Source: Photobacterium angustum
GTDB taxonomy: Bacteria; Pseudomonadota; Gammaproteobacteria; Enterobacterales; Vibrionaceae
Direction: 5' to 3'
DNA length: 64,000 nucleotides
Assembly: GCF_003026365.1 (NCBI RefSeq)
Contig: NZ_PYOM01000001.1
Location: forward strand, 310,001 to 374,000
Both the position numbers and the translations under genes were made by a program. This document shows, in pieces, positions 38,334 through 50,519 of this stretch. The first letter of the stretch is position 1; each line of letters opens with the position of its first letter. The notes beneath the pieces were generated by a model. It was not told where the DNA came from. It did not search any database and saw nothing but the letters and a program-made list of their open reading frames with translations.

Positions 38334-39932
38334 ATGAATTTAGTAGATTACTCCCATTCATTAGTATCCATTATTCCTCCTATTGTTGCGTTAGGGTTAG
38401 CGATACTTTCTCGGCGTGTGTTAGTTTCTCTTGGTGCGGGTATCGTATTAGGAGCACTTTATTTAAATGATTTTTCATTTAATCATTCAGCTTCTTATTT
38501 AGGAGACACAATACAAAACTTATTCATATCTGATGGTGGTATTAACACCTGGAATATGAGTATTGTTTTATTCCTCATTATATTAGGCATGACGACAGCA
38601 TTGTTAACATTGTCTGGTGGTACTCGTGCATTTGCTGCATGGGCACAAACAAAAATTAAAACGAAAAGGGGCGCGAAACTGCTTGCTGCCTTTTTGGGTG
38701 TGTTTATTTTTGTTGATGATTACTTTAATAGTTTAGCGGTGGGTTCTATCGCTCGTCCTGTAACGGATCGCTATTATGTATCGCGTTCTAAATTGGCTTA
38801 TATATTGGATTCAACAGCCGCTCCAATGTGCGTTTTAATGCCAGCATCGAGTTGGGGAGCGTATATAATTACATTAATTGGCGGTATTTTAGTTACGCAT
38901 GGGGTAACAGAATATACACCTTTAAGTGCCTTTTTAACGTTAGCGCCAATGAACTTCTATGCTATTTTTGCTTTAGCTATGGTTTTTGTTGTGTCTTGGT
39001 TCCAATGGGATATTGGACCAATGAAAAAACATGAGATGGCAGCAATGCATTGTCGTGGATTTGATGAAGGCAGTGATGTTGATGAACAAGCAAAAGATTT
39101 AACTGACGAATTAGAAATTGTTGAAAGTACGAAAGGTAAAGTTGGCGATTTAATTTGGCCGATTGTTATTTTAATACTTGCCACGTTCTTTTTTATGGTT
39201 TTTACAGGTTACCAAGCATTAGCAGCAGACGGTAAATCTTTTGCTCTTTTAGGTGCGTTTGAAAATACAGATGTCGGTAAGTCACTTTGCCTTGGTGGTT
39301 TATTTGGCTTAATTGCTGCGATTATTCCAGTCATTCGACAGCGTATTGCATTTAATGAAGTTATTCGTACGTTATGGATTGGTGCTAAATCCATGTTTGG
39401 TGCGATTTTAATTTTATTATTTGCTTGGAGTATTGGTAGCGTTATTGGTGATATGAAAACGGGTCAATATTTATCCACGCTAGTACAAGGGAATATTAAC
39501 CCTATGTTATTACCGATGATCTTATTTTTATTATCAGGCGTGATGGCATTTTCTACAGGTACGTCGTGGGGCACGTTTGGTATTATGTTACCTATTGCTG
39601 GTGATTTAGCAGGGGCAACCGATATTGCCTTAATGTTACCAATGCTAGCGGGGGTATTAGCAGGCTCCGTATTTGGTGATCACTGTTCACCTATTTCAGA
39701 TACTACAATATTGTCTTCAACGGGGGCACGTTGCCATCATATTGATCATGTCGCAACGCAACTTCCTTACGCGGTTTCTGTAGCCTTTGTTTCTACTATT
39801 GGCTTCCTTGTGCTAGGTATGACAGATTCATTACCCGTGGCCTTCATAGCGGCTATAATTACTTTTATTATGGTTTGTGTGTTGTTTGCTTGGTTATCAC
39901 GACGTACTTATGCCCCAGCAGTAAAAAGCTGA
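38334..39932 (+). CDS. NhaC-family transporter, probable lysine importer
   Basis: 532 aa multi-pass membrane protein of the NhaC Na+/H+ antiporter superfamily, about 12 predicted helices. Conserved blocks: FVDDYFNSLAVGSIARP, MPASSWGAYIITLIGG, FSTGTSWGTFGIMLPIAGD and GDHCSPISDTTILSSTGA. A longer TTG-initiated frame begins at 38280 but covers the leader stems; the ATG at 38334 fits homologues (MNLVDYSHSLVSIIPP). Because it lies behind a lysine riboswitch, it is best read as LysW-type lysine uptake rather than plain Na+/H+ exchange; this is inference from regulation. Confidence 0.88.
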   Translation: MNLVDYSHSLVSIIPPIVALGLAILSRRVLVSLGAGIVLGALYLNDFSFNHSASYLGDTIQNLFISDGGINTWNMSIVLFLIILGMTTALLTLSGGTRAFAAWAQTKIKTKRGAKLLAAFLGVFIFVDDYFNSLAVGSIARPVTDRYYVSRSKLAYILDSTAAPMCVLMPASSWGAYIITLIGGILVTHGVTEYTPLSAFLTLAPMNFYAIFALAMVFVVSWFQWDIGPMKKHEMAAMHCRGFDEGSDVDEQAKDLTDELEIVESTKGKVGDLIWPIVILILATFFFMVFTGYQALAADGKSFALLGAFENTDVGKSLCLGGLFGLIAAIIPVIRQRIAFNEVIRTLWIGAKSMFGAILILLFAWSIGSVIGDMKTGQYLSTLVQGNINPMLLPMILFLLSGVMAFSTGTSWGTFGIMLPIAGDLAGATDIALMLPMLAGVLAGSVFGDHCSPISDTTILSSTGARCHHIDHVATQLPYAVSVAFVSTIGFLVLGMTDSLPVAFIAAIITFIMVCVLFAWLSRRTYAPAVKS

Positions 39933-39950
39933 TTTTATCTCTGCTCTTTT

Positions 39951-39991
39951 AAGCCCATACACTTTTCATAAAAAAGAGTATGGGCTTTTTT
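39951..39991 (+). terminator. Terminator after the NhaC-type gene
   Basis: Stem AAGCCCATAC / GTATGGGCTT with an internal CTTTT / AAAAG extension, followed by TTTTTT. Confidence 0.88.
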
Positions 39992-40094
39992 GTAACTAAT
40001 TTGTACTTGTTAAGTCTATCACTTTTCATTGTGAGTGAATTTCTGTAGCATCGGCGCAGTTTTTTTAAACCAATCGTATTACTAGGGAATCCTC

Positions 40095-40673
40095 ATGGCC
40101 CAAATGTATTTCTATTACTCTGCTATGAATGCAGGGAAATCGACCACATTATTGCAATCCTCATTTAATTATCGCGAAAGAGGAATGACCCCCGTTATTT
40201 TTACTGCTGCGATTGATGATCGTTTTGGTGTGGGTAAAGTCAGCTCTCGCATTGGTTTAGAAGAAGAGGCTGAGTTATTTAATGCAGAAGATGATTTATT
40301 CGAACGATTAAAAGCCTTATCGGATAAAGGTAAAATTGATTGCGTATTAATTGATGAATGCCAGTTCTTATCTAAAGCACAGGTATATCAATTAACGGAA
40401 GTGGTCGATAAACTCGATATTCCAGTTTTATGTTACGGCTTACGTACAGACTTCTTAGGTGAGCTTTTTGAAGGGAGTCGTTACTTATTATCGTGGGCGG
40501 ATAAGTTAGTTGAACTAAAAACAATTTGTCACTGTGGTCGCAAGGCAAACATGGTGATCCGTCAAGATGAAACCGGTCGTGCTATTGCTGATGGTGAACA
40601 AGTTGAAATTGGTGGCAATGCTCGTTACGTATCGGTATGTCGATTACATTATAAAGAGGCATTAGGGCGTTAA
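40095..40673 (+). CDS. tdk: Thymidine kinase
   Basis: Salvage enzyme phosphorylating thymidine with ATP, 192 aa, type II (TK1-like). P-loop [11 protein letters not shown] (about residues 8-18); catalytic/Walker B region LIDECQFL; lasso-domain zinc Cys in CHCGRKA and the later VCRLHYKE. Strong similarity in length and order to E. coli Tdk (205 aa). It has its own short leader and shares a terminator with the his operon. Confidence 0.95.
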   Translation: MAQMYFYYSAMNAGKSTTLLQSSFNYRERGMTPVIFTAAIDDRFGVGKVSSRIGLEEEAELFNAEDDLFERLKALSDKGKIDCVLIDECQFLSKAQVYQLTEVVDKLDIPVLCYGLRTDFLGELFEGSRYLLSWADKLVELKTICHCGRKANMVIRQDETGRAIADGEQVEIGGNARYVSVCRLHYKEALGR

Positions 40674-40737
40674 TTATTTAATGATAATAGGGATTGTCCT
40701 CTTTATCTTATCCAGTAATACGTAATTATTGCGAAAC

Positions 40738-40766
40738 AAAAAGCCAGCTAAATAAGCTGGCTTTTT
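40738..40766. terminator. Bidirectional terminator tdk / hisIE
   Basis: AAAAAGCCAGCT / AGCTGGCTTTTT stem with short loop between the convergent tdk and the his operon end. Confidence 0.88.
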
Positions 40767-40786
40767 CATCGTAACTGACGATTGAA

Positions 40787-41410
40787 TTATTTCTTATTAT
40801 GACGCTCTTGCAGTTTATTAGTCACATCTGACAGTGATAAACCTTGATCTTGAAGCAGTACAAGCAAGTGGTAGATCAAATCTGCTGATTCACACACTAA
40901 TTCCGCCTTGTCACCCGACGTTGCCGCAAGCGCGACTTCAACGCCTTCTTCCCCCACTTTTTGCGATATACGCTTGGTGCCACGATCGTAGAGGCTGGCT
41001 GTGTAGGAAGACTCAGGATCTGCACCTTTACGACTCGCCAAGAGTTGTTCAAGTTGATGAAGGAAAACCAGTGATGGTGGCTGTGCACCGCTTTCATCAG
41101 AATCAAAACAGGTGGTCGTGTTTAAGTGGCAAGTTGGACCAATCGGATCAACTTGTACTAATAAAGTATCTTGGTCACAATCAAGCTGAATACTTTTGAG
41201 TTGCAGTACATTTCCTGATGTTTCACCTTTCGTCCACAGGCGCTCTTTGGTACGAGACCAAAAGGTGACTTGCTTGGTATCAAGTGTCTTTTGAAGCGCA
41301 TCTTCGTTCATGTAGCCAAGCATTAGAACTTGACCACTGGCATTATCTTGAACAATAGCAGGGATCAGTCCGGCTACTTTTTCCCAATTGATGTTGGTTA
41401 ATAAACTCAT
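40787..41410 (-). CDS. hisI: Bifunctional phosphoribosyl-AMP cyclohydrolase / PR-ATP pyrophosphatase
   Basis: HisIE fusion, 207 aa (E. coli 203), steps 2 and 3 of histidine synthesis. The N-terminal HisI domain (residues 1-110) has [24 protein letters not shown] and the metal site DCDQDTLL and CHLNTTTCF. The C-terminal HisE domain (115-207) has [13 protein letters not shown] and [10 protein letters not shown]. The start overlaps the hisF stop by 4 bases (ATGA) and follows GGAGATCC. Last gene of the operon. Confidence 0.97.
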   Translation of the reverse strand: MSLLTNINWEKVAGLIPAIVQDNASGQVLMLGYMNEDALQKTLDTKQVTFWSRTKERLWTKGETSGNVLQLKSIQLDCDQDTLLVQVDPIGPTCHLNTTTCFDSDESGAQPPSLVFLHQLEQLLASRKGADPESSYTASLYDRGTKRISQKVGEEGVEVALAATSGDKAELVCESADLIYHLLVLLQDQGLSLSDVTNKLQERHNKK

Positions 41411-42180
41411 AGTCGGATCTCCACATTTTGCGTTTTCAGAAATTGCTTTAACTCACCAATATTGATGATTTGTTTATGGAAAACAGAGGCAGCTAAGGCA
41501 CCGTCTACATTCGCAAGCTTAAAGGCATCGCTAAAGTGTTGCATTTCACCGGCACCGCCAGAAGCTATTAAAGGTACATTACATACACTGCGTACCATGT
41601 TGAGTTGTTCTAAGTCGTAACCGTTACGCACGCCATCTTGGTTCATCATGTTCAGTACGATTTCACCAGCACCACGACGTTGAACTTCTTCAACCCAATC
41701 ACGTGTTTGCCATTGGGTAGCTTTGGTACGCTTTTCATCACCAGTAAATTGGTATACCTGATATTGACCTGTTTCAGCGTCAAAATAGGAATCAATACCG
41801 ACAACGATACATTGCACACCGAACTTATCAGCCAATGTGGTGATTAATGTTGGATCAGCTAGTGCTGGCGAGTTAATAGAGACTTTATCTGCACCAAATT
41901 GAAGAATACGGCTCGCATCGTCAGCAGATTTAATCCCACCTGCGACACAGAACGGAATATCAATTACTTCAGCAACGCGAGATACCCAGCTTTTATCAAC
42001 AACACGACCGTCACTTGATGCGGTAATATCGTAGAAAACCAGTTCATCTGCGCCTTCTTCTGCGTAACGTTTGGCTAGCGGTACAATGTCGCCAATAACT
42101 TCGTGGTTACGAAATTGGACGCCTTTTACAACCTGACCATCACGTACGTCTAAACAAGGAATAATACGTTTAGCTAACAT
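41407..42180 (-). CDS. hisF: Imidazole glycerol phosphate synthase, cyclase subunit
   Basis: TIM-barrel cyclase subunit that, with HisH, converts PRFAR to IGP and AICAR. 257 aa (E. coli 258) from the ATG at 42180, which has AAGGAG 7 bases before; an ATG 26 codons upstream lacks support and overlaps hisA. Catalytic Asp in [14 protein letters not shown] (about residue 11) and the second in GVRNGYDLE (about residue 130). Phosphate-binding GGIKSADDA and ASGGAGEM are intact. Confidence 0.97.
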   Translation of the reverse strand: MLAKRIIPCLDVRDGQVVKGVQFRNHEVIGDIVPLAKRYAEEGADELVFYDITASSDGRVVDKSWVSRVAEVIDIPFCVAGGIKSADDASRILQFGADKVSINSPALADPTLITTLADKFGVQCIVVGIDSYFDAETGQYQVYQFTGDEKRTKATQWQTRDWVEEVQRRGAGEIVLNMMNQDGVRNGYDLEQLNMVRSVCNVPLIASGGAGEMQHFSDAFKLANVDGALAASVFHKQIINIGELKQFLKTQNVEIRL

Positions 42181-42190
42181 TGTGGTCTCC

Positions 42191-43592
<1,402 letters not shown>

Positions 43593-43593
<1 letters not shown>

Positions 43594-44663
43594 TACAACA
43601 CTCCTTTACTGCTTGGTAGTTCGTTACCTTCTACTTTAATCGCTTGGCGCAATGTGCGGCCGAAAGCTTTAAATAGGCTTTCAACGATGTGGTGATCGTT
43701 ATTACCTGTTGATGATAAGTGCAGGGTACAAGCGAGCGTATCAGTTAAAGATCGGAAGAAGTGTGGCACCATTTCCGTTGATAAATCACCAACTTGATCA
43801 CGACTAAATTGTGCATCAAATTTCAAATATGGACGACCAGATAGATCTAACGCGCATTGTGCTAAACACTCATCCATTGGTAGGCTAAAGCCAAAGCGGC
43901 CAATTCCACGTTTATCACCTAAGGCTTTTTTCAACGCTTCGCCTAACGCAAGTGCGGCATCTTCAACACTGTGGTGATCATCGATGTGTAAGTCACCATC
44001 AACGGTTAAAGTCATTTGAAAACCGCCGTGCGTGGCGATTTGATCTAACATGTGATCAAAAAAGCCAAGGCCAGTTGAAATCGTATTACCGCCCGTTTGA
44101 TCTAAATTCACTTTAACGCGAATGTCAGTTTCTTTGGTGGTTCGTACAACTTCAGCAATGCGAGGTTGGGTGGTTAAATCAGTTAAGATCTGCATCCAAT
44201 TCATGGTTTCAGGGTTGTACTGAATACCACGAATCGCCATATTTTCAGCAAGCTGTAGATCGGTAATCCGATCGCCAATGACTGCTGAGGTTTCAAAGTC
44301 TACGCGACCTTGTTGAAGGTATTCTTTGACCAGTCCAAGCTTAGGCTTACGACAACTACAACCTTCGTTATCAAAGTGAGGACAGATCAGCACATCGCTA
44401 AATACTACACCTTGTGATTCGAATATTTCCATCATCATGTTATGTGGCGCATCAAAATCTGCCTGTGGGTAGCTATCTGTACCTAAACCATCTTGGTTTG
44501 TCACCATCACTAGTTTGTAACCTGCGTTTTGCAAAGCAAGTAGGGCAGGAATTACATTTGGTTCAAATTTAAGTTTGTCTAAACGGTCTACTTGAAAGTC
44601 TACTGGCGGCTCAATAATTAAGGTGCCGTCACGGTCAATAAATAAAATCTTTTCTTTGCTCAC
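43593..44663 (-). CDS. hisB: Bifunctional histidinol-phosphatase / IGP dehydratase
   Basis: Gammaproteobacterial HisB fusion. The N-terminal HAD histidinol-phosphate phosphatase ([10 protein letters not shown], residues 1-165; Zn loop [14 protein letters not shown]) is followed by IGP dehydratase (170-356) with the duplicated HHSVED and HHIVES manganese motifs. 356 aa from the GTG at 44663, with AAGGA 8 bases upstream; a TTG two codons earlier is less likely. Steps 6 and 8 of the pathway. Confidence 0.96.
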
Positions 44664-44674
44664 AATCAACGTCC

Positions 44675-45727
44675 TTATTGTTGTTCTAATTGGCTACGAA
44701 TAAAGGCGAGAGTTTTCTCACACTCATCGCGGTTACCTACACTGATTCGAATACAGTTTTCAATCGGAGAGCGGCGTAAAATAATGCCGTTATCCCATAA
44801 TGCTTTAAATAGTTGATCTGCATTAGGGAATTCAACCAGTAGGTAATTACCGTAACCATCAAATACGGTTACGCCATCTAGCATGCTTAAACCCGCTTGT
44901 AAGTAAGCGCGGTTAGCACTGATATCAAGCACTTGAAATTTTGTTCGTGCTCGACCTGCTTCTGATAGGGCTTGGACTGCAATTTCAGTGACAGGTACAG
45001 GTACTGGGTAGGGGGCAATCACTTTGAGCAAAACATCGATAATATCGCTGTTAGCAATGGTAAAGCCACAGCGCAAACCCGCTAGTGCAAACGCTTTTGA
45101 TAGCGTACGAAGAATGACTAAATTAGGGTAGCTTGACAGTAAATCGCTGGCGCTTTCTTCTAAGCAGAAATCGATATAGGCTTCATCAACGACCACTAGG
45201 GCTGAGTTTGCTGTCATATCTAACAGGGCTTCAATGTCTTTACGTGCTAACAAGTTACCTGTCGGGTTATTCGGGCTACAGACGAAAACAATTTTCACGC
45301 CATCAAGGTTTTGTGAAATGGCCTCTAAATCCAATTGCCACTTGCTTGTAAGCGGAACAACTTTCGCATTTACATCGTAAGTTTCAGCACTGATCGCATA
45401 CATGCCATATGTCGGAGGACAATATAGAATACTGTCTTGGTTTGGCTCACAAAAAGCGCGGATCAGAAGTTCAATGCCTTCATCGGCACCACGTGAGGTT
45501 AGCACCTGATCAGGTTTTACATTTGCATAGTCTGCGTAGGCATTGATTAATGCTGGTGGCTGACATTCGCTGTAACGGTTTAATCGAGCAAGACTAATGC
45601 TGTACTCGTTGTCAAACGGCGATTCATTGGCATTTAACCAAATGTCTCCGTTGCCGCCTAGTCGACGGGCTGATTGGTAAGGGGTTAATTCACGTACTGT
45701 TTTACGTGCTAGTCTTGCCATCGTCAT
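44675..45727 (-). CDS. hisC: Histidinol-phosphate aminotransferase
   Basis: PLP-dependent aminotransferase, 350 aa (E. coli 356), fold type I. The PLP Lys lies in [17 protein letters not shown] (about residue 214). The N-terminal ANESPF binds substrate, [10 protein letters not shown] the PLP ring region, and RISVGNRDE is the Arg that binds the phosphate end. GAGGGG lies 7 bases before the start. Gap of 3 bases to hisD. Confidence 0.97.
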   Translation of the reverse strand: MTMARLARKTVRELTPYQSARRLGGNGDIWLNANESPFDNEYSISLARLNRYSECQPPALINAYADYANVKPDQVLTSRGADEGIELLIRAFCEPNQDSILYCPPTYGMYAISAETYDVNAKVVPLTSKWQLDLEAISQNLDGVKIVFVCSPNNPTGNLLARKDIEALLDMTANSALVVVDEAYIDFCLEESASDLLSSYPNLVILRTLSKAFALAGLRCGFTIANSDIIDVLLKVIAPYPVPVPVTEIAVQALSEAGRARTKFQVLDISANRAYLQAGLSMLDGVTVFDGYGNYLLVEFPNADQLFKALWDNGIILRRSPIENCIRISVGNRDECEKTLAFIRSQLEQQ

Positions 45728-45730
45728 GAT

Positions 45731-47032
45731 TTACCCCTCACGCTTAGCTGTTAATTTTTCAACACGGATTGTTACTGCACGTTTGTGGGCATCAAGGCCT
45801 TCAGCATCGGCAATCGTGGTTACTGTTTTTGCTAACCCCAGTAGGCCATCCGCAGACAGCTCTTGTACTGTCATACGCTTAGAAAAGTCAGCCAAGCCTA
45901 AACTTGAATAAGTCCGTGTGTAACCATAGGTTGGTAATACGTGGTTAGTACCAGATGCATAATCACCAACAGATTCAGGTGACCAGTTACCTAAGAAAAT
46001 TGAGCCTGCATTGTCAAGTAATGGCACTAAATCACGTGGCGTACGGGTTTGAACAATTAAGTGCTCAGGCCCATAGTTGTTAGAAATCGCAATACACTGA
46101 GGTAATGTTTCAGCGACAATTAACAGGCTTGAACCTAATGCTTCTTTAGCAATATCTGCACGTGATAATTCAGCTAGTTGGCGTTGAATAGCATCAGCAG
46201 TTTTATCAGCAATCACTGGATCAGGCGTAACCAAAATGACTTGAGAATCAGGGCCATGCTCAGCTTGGCTAAGTAAGTCAGCTGCGATAAAGTCAGGATC
46301 TGCGCTGCTATCAGCAATGACTAATACTTCAGAAGGACCTGCTGGCATATCAATAGCAGCACCACGGAAATCATTACTCACTTGACGTTTAGCTTCTGTG
46401 ACAAAGGCATTGCCTGGGCCAAAAATCTTATCGACTTTCGTGACGGTTTTGCTGCCGTAGGCCATTGCCGCAACTGCTTGTGAGCCACCGACATTGTAAA
46501 CATCATCGATGCCACATAATTTAGCAACGTATAAGATTTCATCTGCAATAGGCGGTGGAGAGCACAGCACCACTTTTTGGCAACCTGCTATTTTAGCGGG
46601 CACGCCGAGCATTAATACGGTTGATGGTAGTGGTGCACTGCCACCTGGAATATATAAACCAACTGAATTAACAGGGCGTGTCATTTGCTCACAGATGATA
46701 CCAGGCTGTGTTTCTACACGGAGTGTCGGTTGCTTCTGTGCCTTGTGGAAGGTACTGATATTGTCAAAAGCTTGCTGTAGCGCTTCTTTCATCTCTGTAC
46801 TTAATCGAGCACATGCATCATCGATTTCTGTGTCACTGACTTTGATGGATGCTGGACGAATACCATCAAATTTTTCTGTCAGTTCAAGTAAAGCTTCATC
46901 GCCACGTTCACGGACATCGCTAATAATGCCAGAAACAATAGCGCTAATATTAGCGCCATTATTAACGGCTGGTCGAGCAAGAAGATTTTCTCGCTGACTT
47001 TCACTTAAGGATTGCCATACAACTGTCTTCAT
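45731..47032 (-). CDS. hisD: Histidinol dehydrogenase
   Basis: NAD- and Zn-dependent four-electron oxidation of L-histidinol to histidine. 433 aa (E. coli 434). The conserved signature [14 protein letters not shown] and [17 protein letters not shown] (with catalytic Glu/His) and [10 protein letters not shown] are intact. Next after hisG in the operon (3-base gap). Confidence 0.98.
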   Translation of the reverse strand: MKTVVWQSLSESQRENLLARPAVNNGANISAIVSGIISDVRERGDEALLELTEKFDGIRPASIKVSDTEIDDACARLSTEMKEALQQAFDNISTFHKAQKQPTLRVETQPGIICEQMTRPVNSVGLYIPGGSAPLPSTVLMLGVPAKIAGCQKVVLCSPPPIADEILYVAKLCGIDDVYNVGGSQAVAAMAYGSKTVTKVDKIFGPGNAFVTEAKRQVSNDFRGAAIDMPAGPSEVLVIADSSADPDFIAADLLSQAEHGPDSQVILVTPDPVIADKTADAIQRQLAELSRADIAKEALGSSLLIVAETLPQCIAISNNYGPEHLIVQTRTPRDLVPLLDNAGSIFLGNWSPESVGDYASGTNHVLPTYGYTRTYSSLGLADFSKRMTVQELSADGLLGLAKTVTTIADAEGLDAHKRAVTIRVEKLTAKREG

Positions 47033-47035
47033 CGA

Positions 47036-47932
47036 TTACTCCATCATTTTCTCGATTGGCAATACTAGAATAGAGCTTGCGCCTAATTCTTTTAGCTGTT
47101 CCATTGTTTCCCAAAATAGGTTTTCAGAACTCACTAAATGGATAGCAACACGAGATTTGTCTTCAGCAAGAGGAAGTACCGTTGGATCTTCAGCACCAGG
47201 TAGTAGGAGTTTAATTTGATCTAGGCGATCTGTTGGTGCATGCAGCATGATGTATTTTGATTCTTTTGCTTGAATCACGCCTTGCATACGGGTTAGTAAG
47301 CGTTCAATTAATGCTTGTTTCTCTGCATCTAACCTTTCTGTTGATTGGATAAGTACCGCTTTTGAACGCAGGATAACTTCTGCTTCCTTAAGGCCATTTG
47401 CTTCAAGTGTCGCACCGGTTGAAACCAAGTCACAGATAGCATCAGCAAGACCTGCACGAGGAGCAACTTCAACAGAGCCGTTTAGCATGCAAGTGCTAAA
47501 TTTAACGCCCAGTTCATCCATATAGCGTTTAACTAATTGCGGATAAGTCGTTGCAATACGTTTACCGTTTAAATCTTGAGGACCGTTGTACTTAGCATCT
47601 TTATCAATTGCGATAGAAAGGCGGCAACCACCAAAATCTAGACGGCGTAGTTTTTTATAATCTGATGGCTCACCGCGAGCAGCACGTTCAAGGCCGACTT
47701 CTTCAAGTTCATTTTCACCAATCACACCTAAATCAACCACACCATCCATGATAAGACCAGGAATGTCGTCATCACGAACAAGTAGCAAGTCGATAGGCAT
47801 GTTTTCAGCGTGAACAACAAGACGTTCGCCTACCATGTTAAATTTCACACCACAGCGTTTAAGCAGTGTTTGACACTCTTTACTTAGGCGGCCTTTCTTC
47901 TGAATCGCAATGCGTAATCGTTGTGTTTGCAT
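47036..47932 (-). CDS. hisG: ATP phosphoribosyltransferase (long form)
   Basis: First committed, feedback-inhibited enzyme of histidine synthesis, 298 aa (long form HisG, E. coli 299) with a C-terminal ACT-like regulatory domain (about residues 225-298). It carries [26 protein letters not shown], and the PRPP-binding [15 protein letters not shown] use the ATG at 47932 (MQTQRLRIA), with AGGG 8 bases upstream; an ATG at 47938 sits too close to that SD. The his leader precedes it. Confidence 0.97.
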   Translation of the reverse strand: MQTQRLRIAIQKKGRLSKECQTLLKRCGVKFNMVGERLVVHAENMPIDLLLVRDDDIPGLIMDGVVDLGVIGENELEEVGLERAARGEPSDYKKLRRLDFGGCRLSIAIDKDAKYNGPQDLNGKRIATTYPQLVKRYMDELGVKFSTCMLNGSVEVAPRAGLADAICDLVSTGATLEANGLKEAEVILRSKAVLIQSTERLDAEKQALIERLLTRMQGVIQAKESKYIMLHAPTDRLDQIKLLLPGAEDPTVLPLAEDKSRVAIHLVSSENLFWETMEQLKELGASSILVLPIEKMME

Positions 47933-47976
47933 AATCATTTCCCTGTCTTAATTCACTTAATTCAAAATCTGGTATT

Positions 47977-48010
47977 AAAAAACCCTCGGAAGCTTGTATC
48001 TTCCGAGGGT
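47977..48010 (-). terminator. His operon attenuator terminator
   Basis: On the minus strand an 11-bp stem ACCCTCGGAAG / CTTCCGAGGGT followed by a T6 run. It lies between the leader peptide and hisG. A second hairpin, CTGGAAGA / TCTTCCAG, at 48037-48060 supplies the alternative (pause/antiterminator) partner. Confidence 0.92.
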
Positions 48011-48036
48011 CTGAATTTGATTATTCCTTGTGACCA

Positions 48037-48060
48037 CTGGAAGATAATGTTGTCTTCCAG
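48037..48060 (-). promoter_or_regulatory. Pause / antiterminator hairpin of the his leader
   Basis: Stem CTGGAAGA / TCTTCCAG. Its 5' arm, closer to the leader peptide, and 3' arm can compete with the terminator arms because GGAAG / CTTCC sequences recur in both. This is the classical attenuation layout. Confidence 0.65.
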
Positions 48061-48084
48061 GGTGAGGCGTATCCTCCCGAAAGA

Positions 48085-48132
48085 CTAGTCAGGATGATGA
48101 TGAATATGATTGTTAGTCATTTGGATACGCAT
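48085..48132 (-). CDS. hisL: His operon leader peptide
   Basis: 15 codons plus TAG, too short for general gene finding. It reads MRIQMTNNHIHHHPD, with the same HHHPD ending as the E. coli leader (MTRVQFKHHHHHHHPD), but it has only four His codons, one separated by Ile. Ribosome stalling at the His codons during His-tRNA shortage would favour the antiterminator. No start for another protein overlaps. Confidence 0.88.
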   Translation of the reverse strand: MRIQMTNNHIHHHPD

Positions 48133-48177
48133 AATAAAATCTCGTTAATACATAATGGTGTTACTTTCTTGTTATCC

Positions 48178-48206
48178 ACACTAACTAAGAGTGTTAGATA
48201 ATGCAA
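48178..48206 (-). promoter_or_regulatory. Putative his operon promoter
   Basis: On the minus strand TTGCAT, 17 bp, TAGTGT. The predicted start is near 48171, about 39 bases before hisL. Confidence 0.45.
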
Positions 48207-48395
48207 CATTATTTTTAGCCTTTTATCTGATTTATTTTTCTTTTAGAAAATAGTTTAGGCGTAGTCGCAATTGTAAGAAGAAATTTCCTAACTTGTTGAC
48301 TTTTAGATGGTTAAATTAATTGTGTCGAAAGAAATAAGGTAGGTGAATTATTGGCTTAGCACATAGTTTTGCGTGGGTTAGCATACTTGAATAAG
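48207..48395. other. AT-rich intergenic stretch
   Basis: Between the his promoter and the ychJ terminator. I see no gene, tRNA or strong repeat in it. Confidence 0.4.
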
Positions 48396-48420
48396 AAAAA
48401 CCGATGCTAAGATCGGTTTT
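48396..48420 (-). terminator. Terminator after ychJ
   Basis: Stem AAAACCGAT / ATCGGTTTT with a 6-base loop. On the minus strand it runs on into TTTTTC. Confidence 0.8.
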
Positions 48421-48444
48421 ATTGAGAAGAATGTTAACCCTATA

Positions 48445-48969
48445 TTAACCACAACATTTTTTATATTTCTTACCGCTACCACATAAGCAAGGATCATTAC
48501 GACCGACGGCTTTCTCTTTTTTAACGGGAGCAGGTGGGGCTGTTTGTTCTACTGGTGGTGGCTCTGGGTATTCACCATCAATGTAAAACCAACATAGCTT
48601 GCTATCTTTTTCTTGTTGTAAAAAACGTGAACGTTCTTGCAGGATGTATTCATTGCCTGCTTCTTTGTACATGGCTTTAAATTCAACAAAACCTTCGCCG
48701 CTTTCAGCGATTTCACTGTTTAGAACATCTAACCCTAACCATGTTAAGTATACTGATTCTGCAATGGCATCGCGGTGCTGTTCTGCTTCACAACTAGAGT
48801 GATAAGTTTGGACGACAAAATCAACTAACCCAAGCACATGGGCACTGTAACGTGCACGCATCAGTTGTTCTGGGTGTTTTGCTTTTGAATGATCAAGATG
48901 GATAGGTTTACAGCACTCAATAAGAGGCTTATTACTTCCACAAGGACACATTGATGTGTGTTTAGACAT
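48445..48969 (-). CDS. ychJ: YchJ-family protein with two SEC-C motifs
   Basis: 174 aa (E. coli YchJ 152). N-terminal [15 protein letters not shown] and C-terminal [17 protein letters not shown] are SEC-C zinc motifs. The middle (about residues 35-125) is an NTF2-like YchJ domain with [20 protein letters not shown] Pro-rich linker precedes the last motif. No biochemical role is known to me. It lies 2 bases after the EAL-HDOD gene, so the two are probably cotranscribed. Confidence 0.9.
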   Translation of the reverse strand: MSKHTSMCPCGSNKPLIECCKPIHLDHSKAKHPEQLMRARYSAHVLGLVDFVVQTYHSSCEAEQHRDAIAESVYLTWLGLDVLNSEIAESGEGFVEFKAMYKEAGNEYILQERSRFLQQEKDSKLCWFYIDGEYPEPPPVEQTAPPAPVKKEKAVGRNDPCLCGSGKKYKKCCG

Positions 48970-48971
48970 GT

Positions 48972-50198
48972 TTATTTAGCCGAGGTTTTCTCATATTCAG
49001 TAGACCATTTTACTGATTCTAAATAGTAGTCTGCAATGCTTGATTCATTGATTTTCAATGCGGTGCTGTATTTTCTAACTAATGGCCAATTTGCCTGATC
49101 GTAAGCATCTGTTAGGTTTAATATTGCGCCTAAAGGGCCTGCACGTTTAGTTAACGCTAACTTAACTTGCTCGCTTAAAGGGAGGAGTTCTATCAACTCT
49201 TCTAATGGTTGATCAAGCAAAGAGTCTAATAAGGAAAATAACCCAGTAAGAAAGGCCTGGTTACCATTATCTTTGGGTACTCGGGTCCGATATAGCTGCT
49301 CACAAAAATGTGCACGTTGGAGTGATAAGTTATAAAGAGAGTGAGGTTTTTTTTCAACCGCATGCGAGGTTGCGACAAATGTGACAAAACGTCGTAGCTG
49401 ATCTTCACCAAGAAAAATTAACGCTTGTTTAAAAGAGGTTACGGGCTTTGAGCGCATTGATGTTAGTGCATTGACGTGACGAAGTAATTTGTACGATAAG
49501 GTTAGATCAGTAGCTATAATTTCTTCAATTTTGTCAAAATCAACATCAGTGACACAAATTTCTTTAAACAAACGTAATGTTGTTAAAGATGAGGGTTTTA
49601 ATGACTTTCGTTGGATCATTTCTGGCTTACTGAAAAAGAAGCCTTGGAAAAGATCAAAGCCCGCATCATAAGCTTGTTGGTATTCTTCTTGTGTTTCTAC
49701 TTTTTCGGCTAAGAAGCGTAGTTTTGTTTTTTCTTTATAGAATTGAATAAATCGTGCGGCTTTTTCAATACTGATAATACGGATATCGAATTTAATAATA
49801 TGGATATACGGGAAAAAACGAGTCCATTGTTTATTAGGGATAAAATCATCAAGTGCGAGTGTGTAGCCTCTTTGATGAAGTTTCTTTACAGCTTCAAAAA
49901 GTTCGTCAGTTGGTTCGCAATTCTCAAGGATTTCGATGATGAAACTTTGTTTTGGGAAAAGAAGAGGTGTACCTGATACTATTGAACTATAAGGGAAATT
50001 AACAAATGCACGTTTACCTGATGTTAATTGAGCTTCTCCAGCTGAACTGAAAAAGTTATCGTTAAGCAGACGGTTTGTAGCTTGCTCATCACCAATATTT
50101 GGAAAGCAGTTATCTGGGCCATCCCTAAATAAAAGTTCATAGCCAATAGTTTGCTTATTTCTGTTTAAAATGGGTTGTCGAGCAATATATGAGAACAT
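48972..50198 (-). CDS. EAL-HDOD signalling protein
   Basis: 408 aa, with an N-terminal EAL c-di-GMP phosphodiesterase-like domain (residues 1-200) and a C-terminal HDOD domain (about 205-395), the CdgJ/YuxH type. Key EAL positions are mostly kept ([48 protein letters not shown]), though EAL itself is ELL, so enzyme activity is uncertain. HDOD part: [16 protein letters not shown]. Such proteins usually affect motility and biofilm. The operon partner is ychJ. Confidence 0.9.
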   Translation of the reverse strand: MFSYIARQPILNRNKQTIGYELLFRDGPDNCFPNIGDEQATNRLLNDNFFSSAGEAQLTSGKRAFVNFPYSSIVSGTPLLFPKQSFIIEILENCEPTDELFEAVKKLHQRGYTLALDDFIPNKQWTRFFPYIHIIKFDIRIISIEKAARFIQFYKEKTKLRFLAEKVETQEEYQQAYDAGFDLFQGFFFSKPEMIQRKSLKPSSLTTLRLFKEICVTDVDFDKIEEIIATDLTLSYKLLRHVNALTSMRSKPVTSFKQALIFLGEDQLRRFVTFVATSHAVEKKPHSLYNLSLQRAHFCEQLYRTRVPKDNGNQAFLTGLFSLLDSLLDQPLEELIELLPLSEQVKLALTKRAGPLGAILNLTDAYDQANWPLVRKYSTALKINESSIADYYLESVKWSTEYEKTSAK

Positions 50199-50519
50199 TG
50201 AAATCTACAGAAAAGTCCAAAGAATAAAATCATTTTAGTATTGTTATTATTAGCTAGAGCATATCAAATTTATATATTTCACAAAGTGATGTTTTTAACA
50301 CTATTTAAATAAAGTATTGAAGCGTCAAGTACATCACGTTCACATATGGTTAAAAGAATTACACCTTATAAATATATTAGCATATAAAACTATTATAAAT
50401 AATAAAAATGGTGTGAGATCTGTTTTGAGTTCATAATAGCAGTGTTTAAATATTCACTATTTTCGTGAATTACTTGAACTACCTATTCAATTTTTTATCA
50501 AATCGTATTTGTAATATTT
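50199..50519. other. AT-rich intergenic region
   Basis: 320 bp between divergent genes (EAL-HDOD minus, TSUP plus), with A/T-rich runs. No convincing Shine-Dalgarno precedes the TSUP ATG. I see no RNA gene or repeat. Confidence 0.4.
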
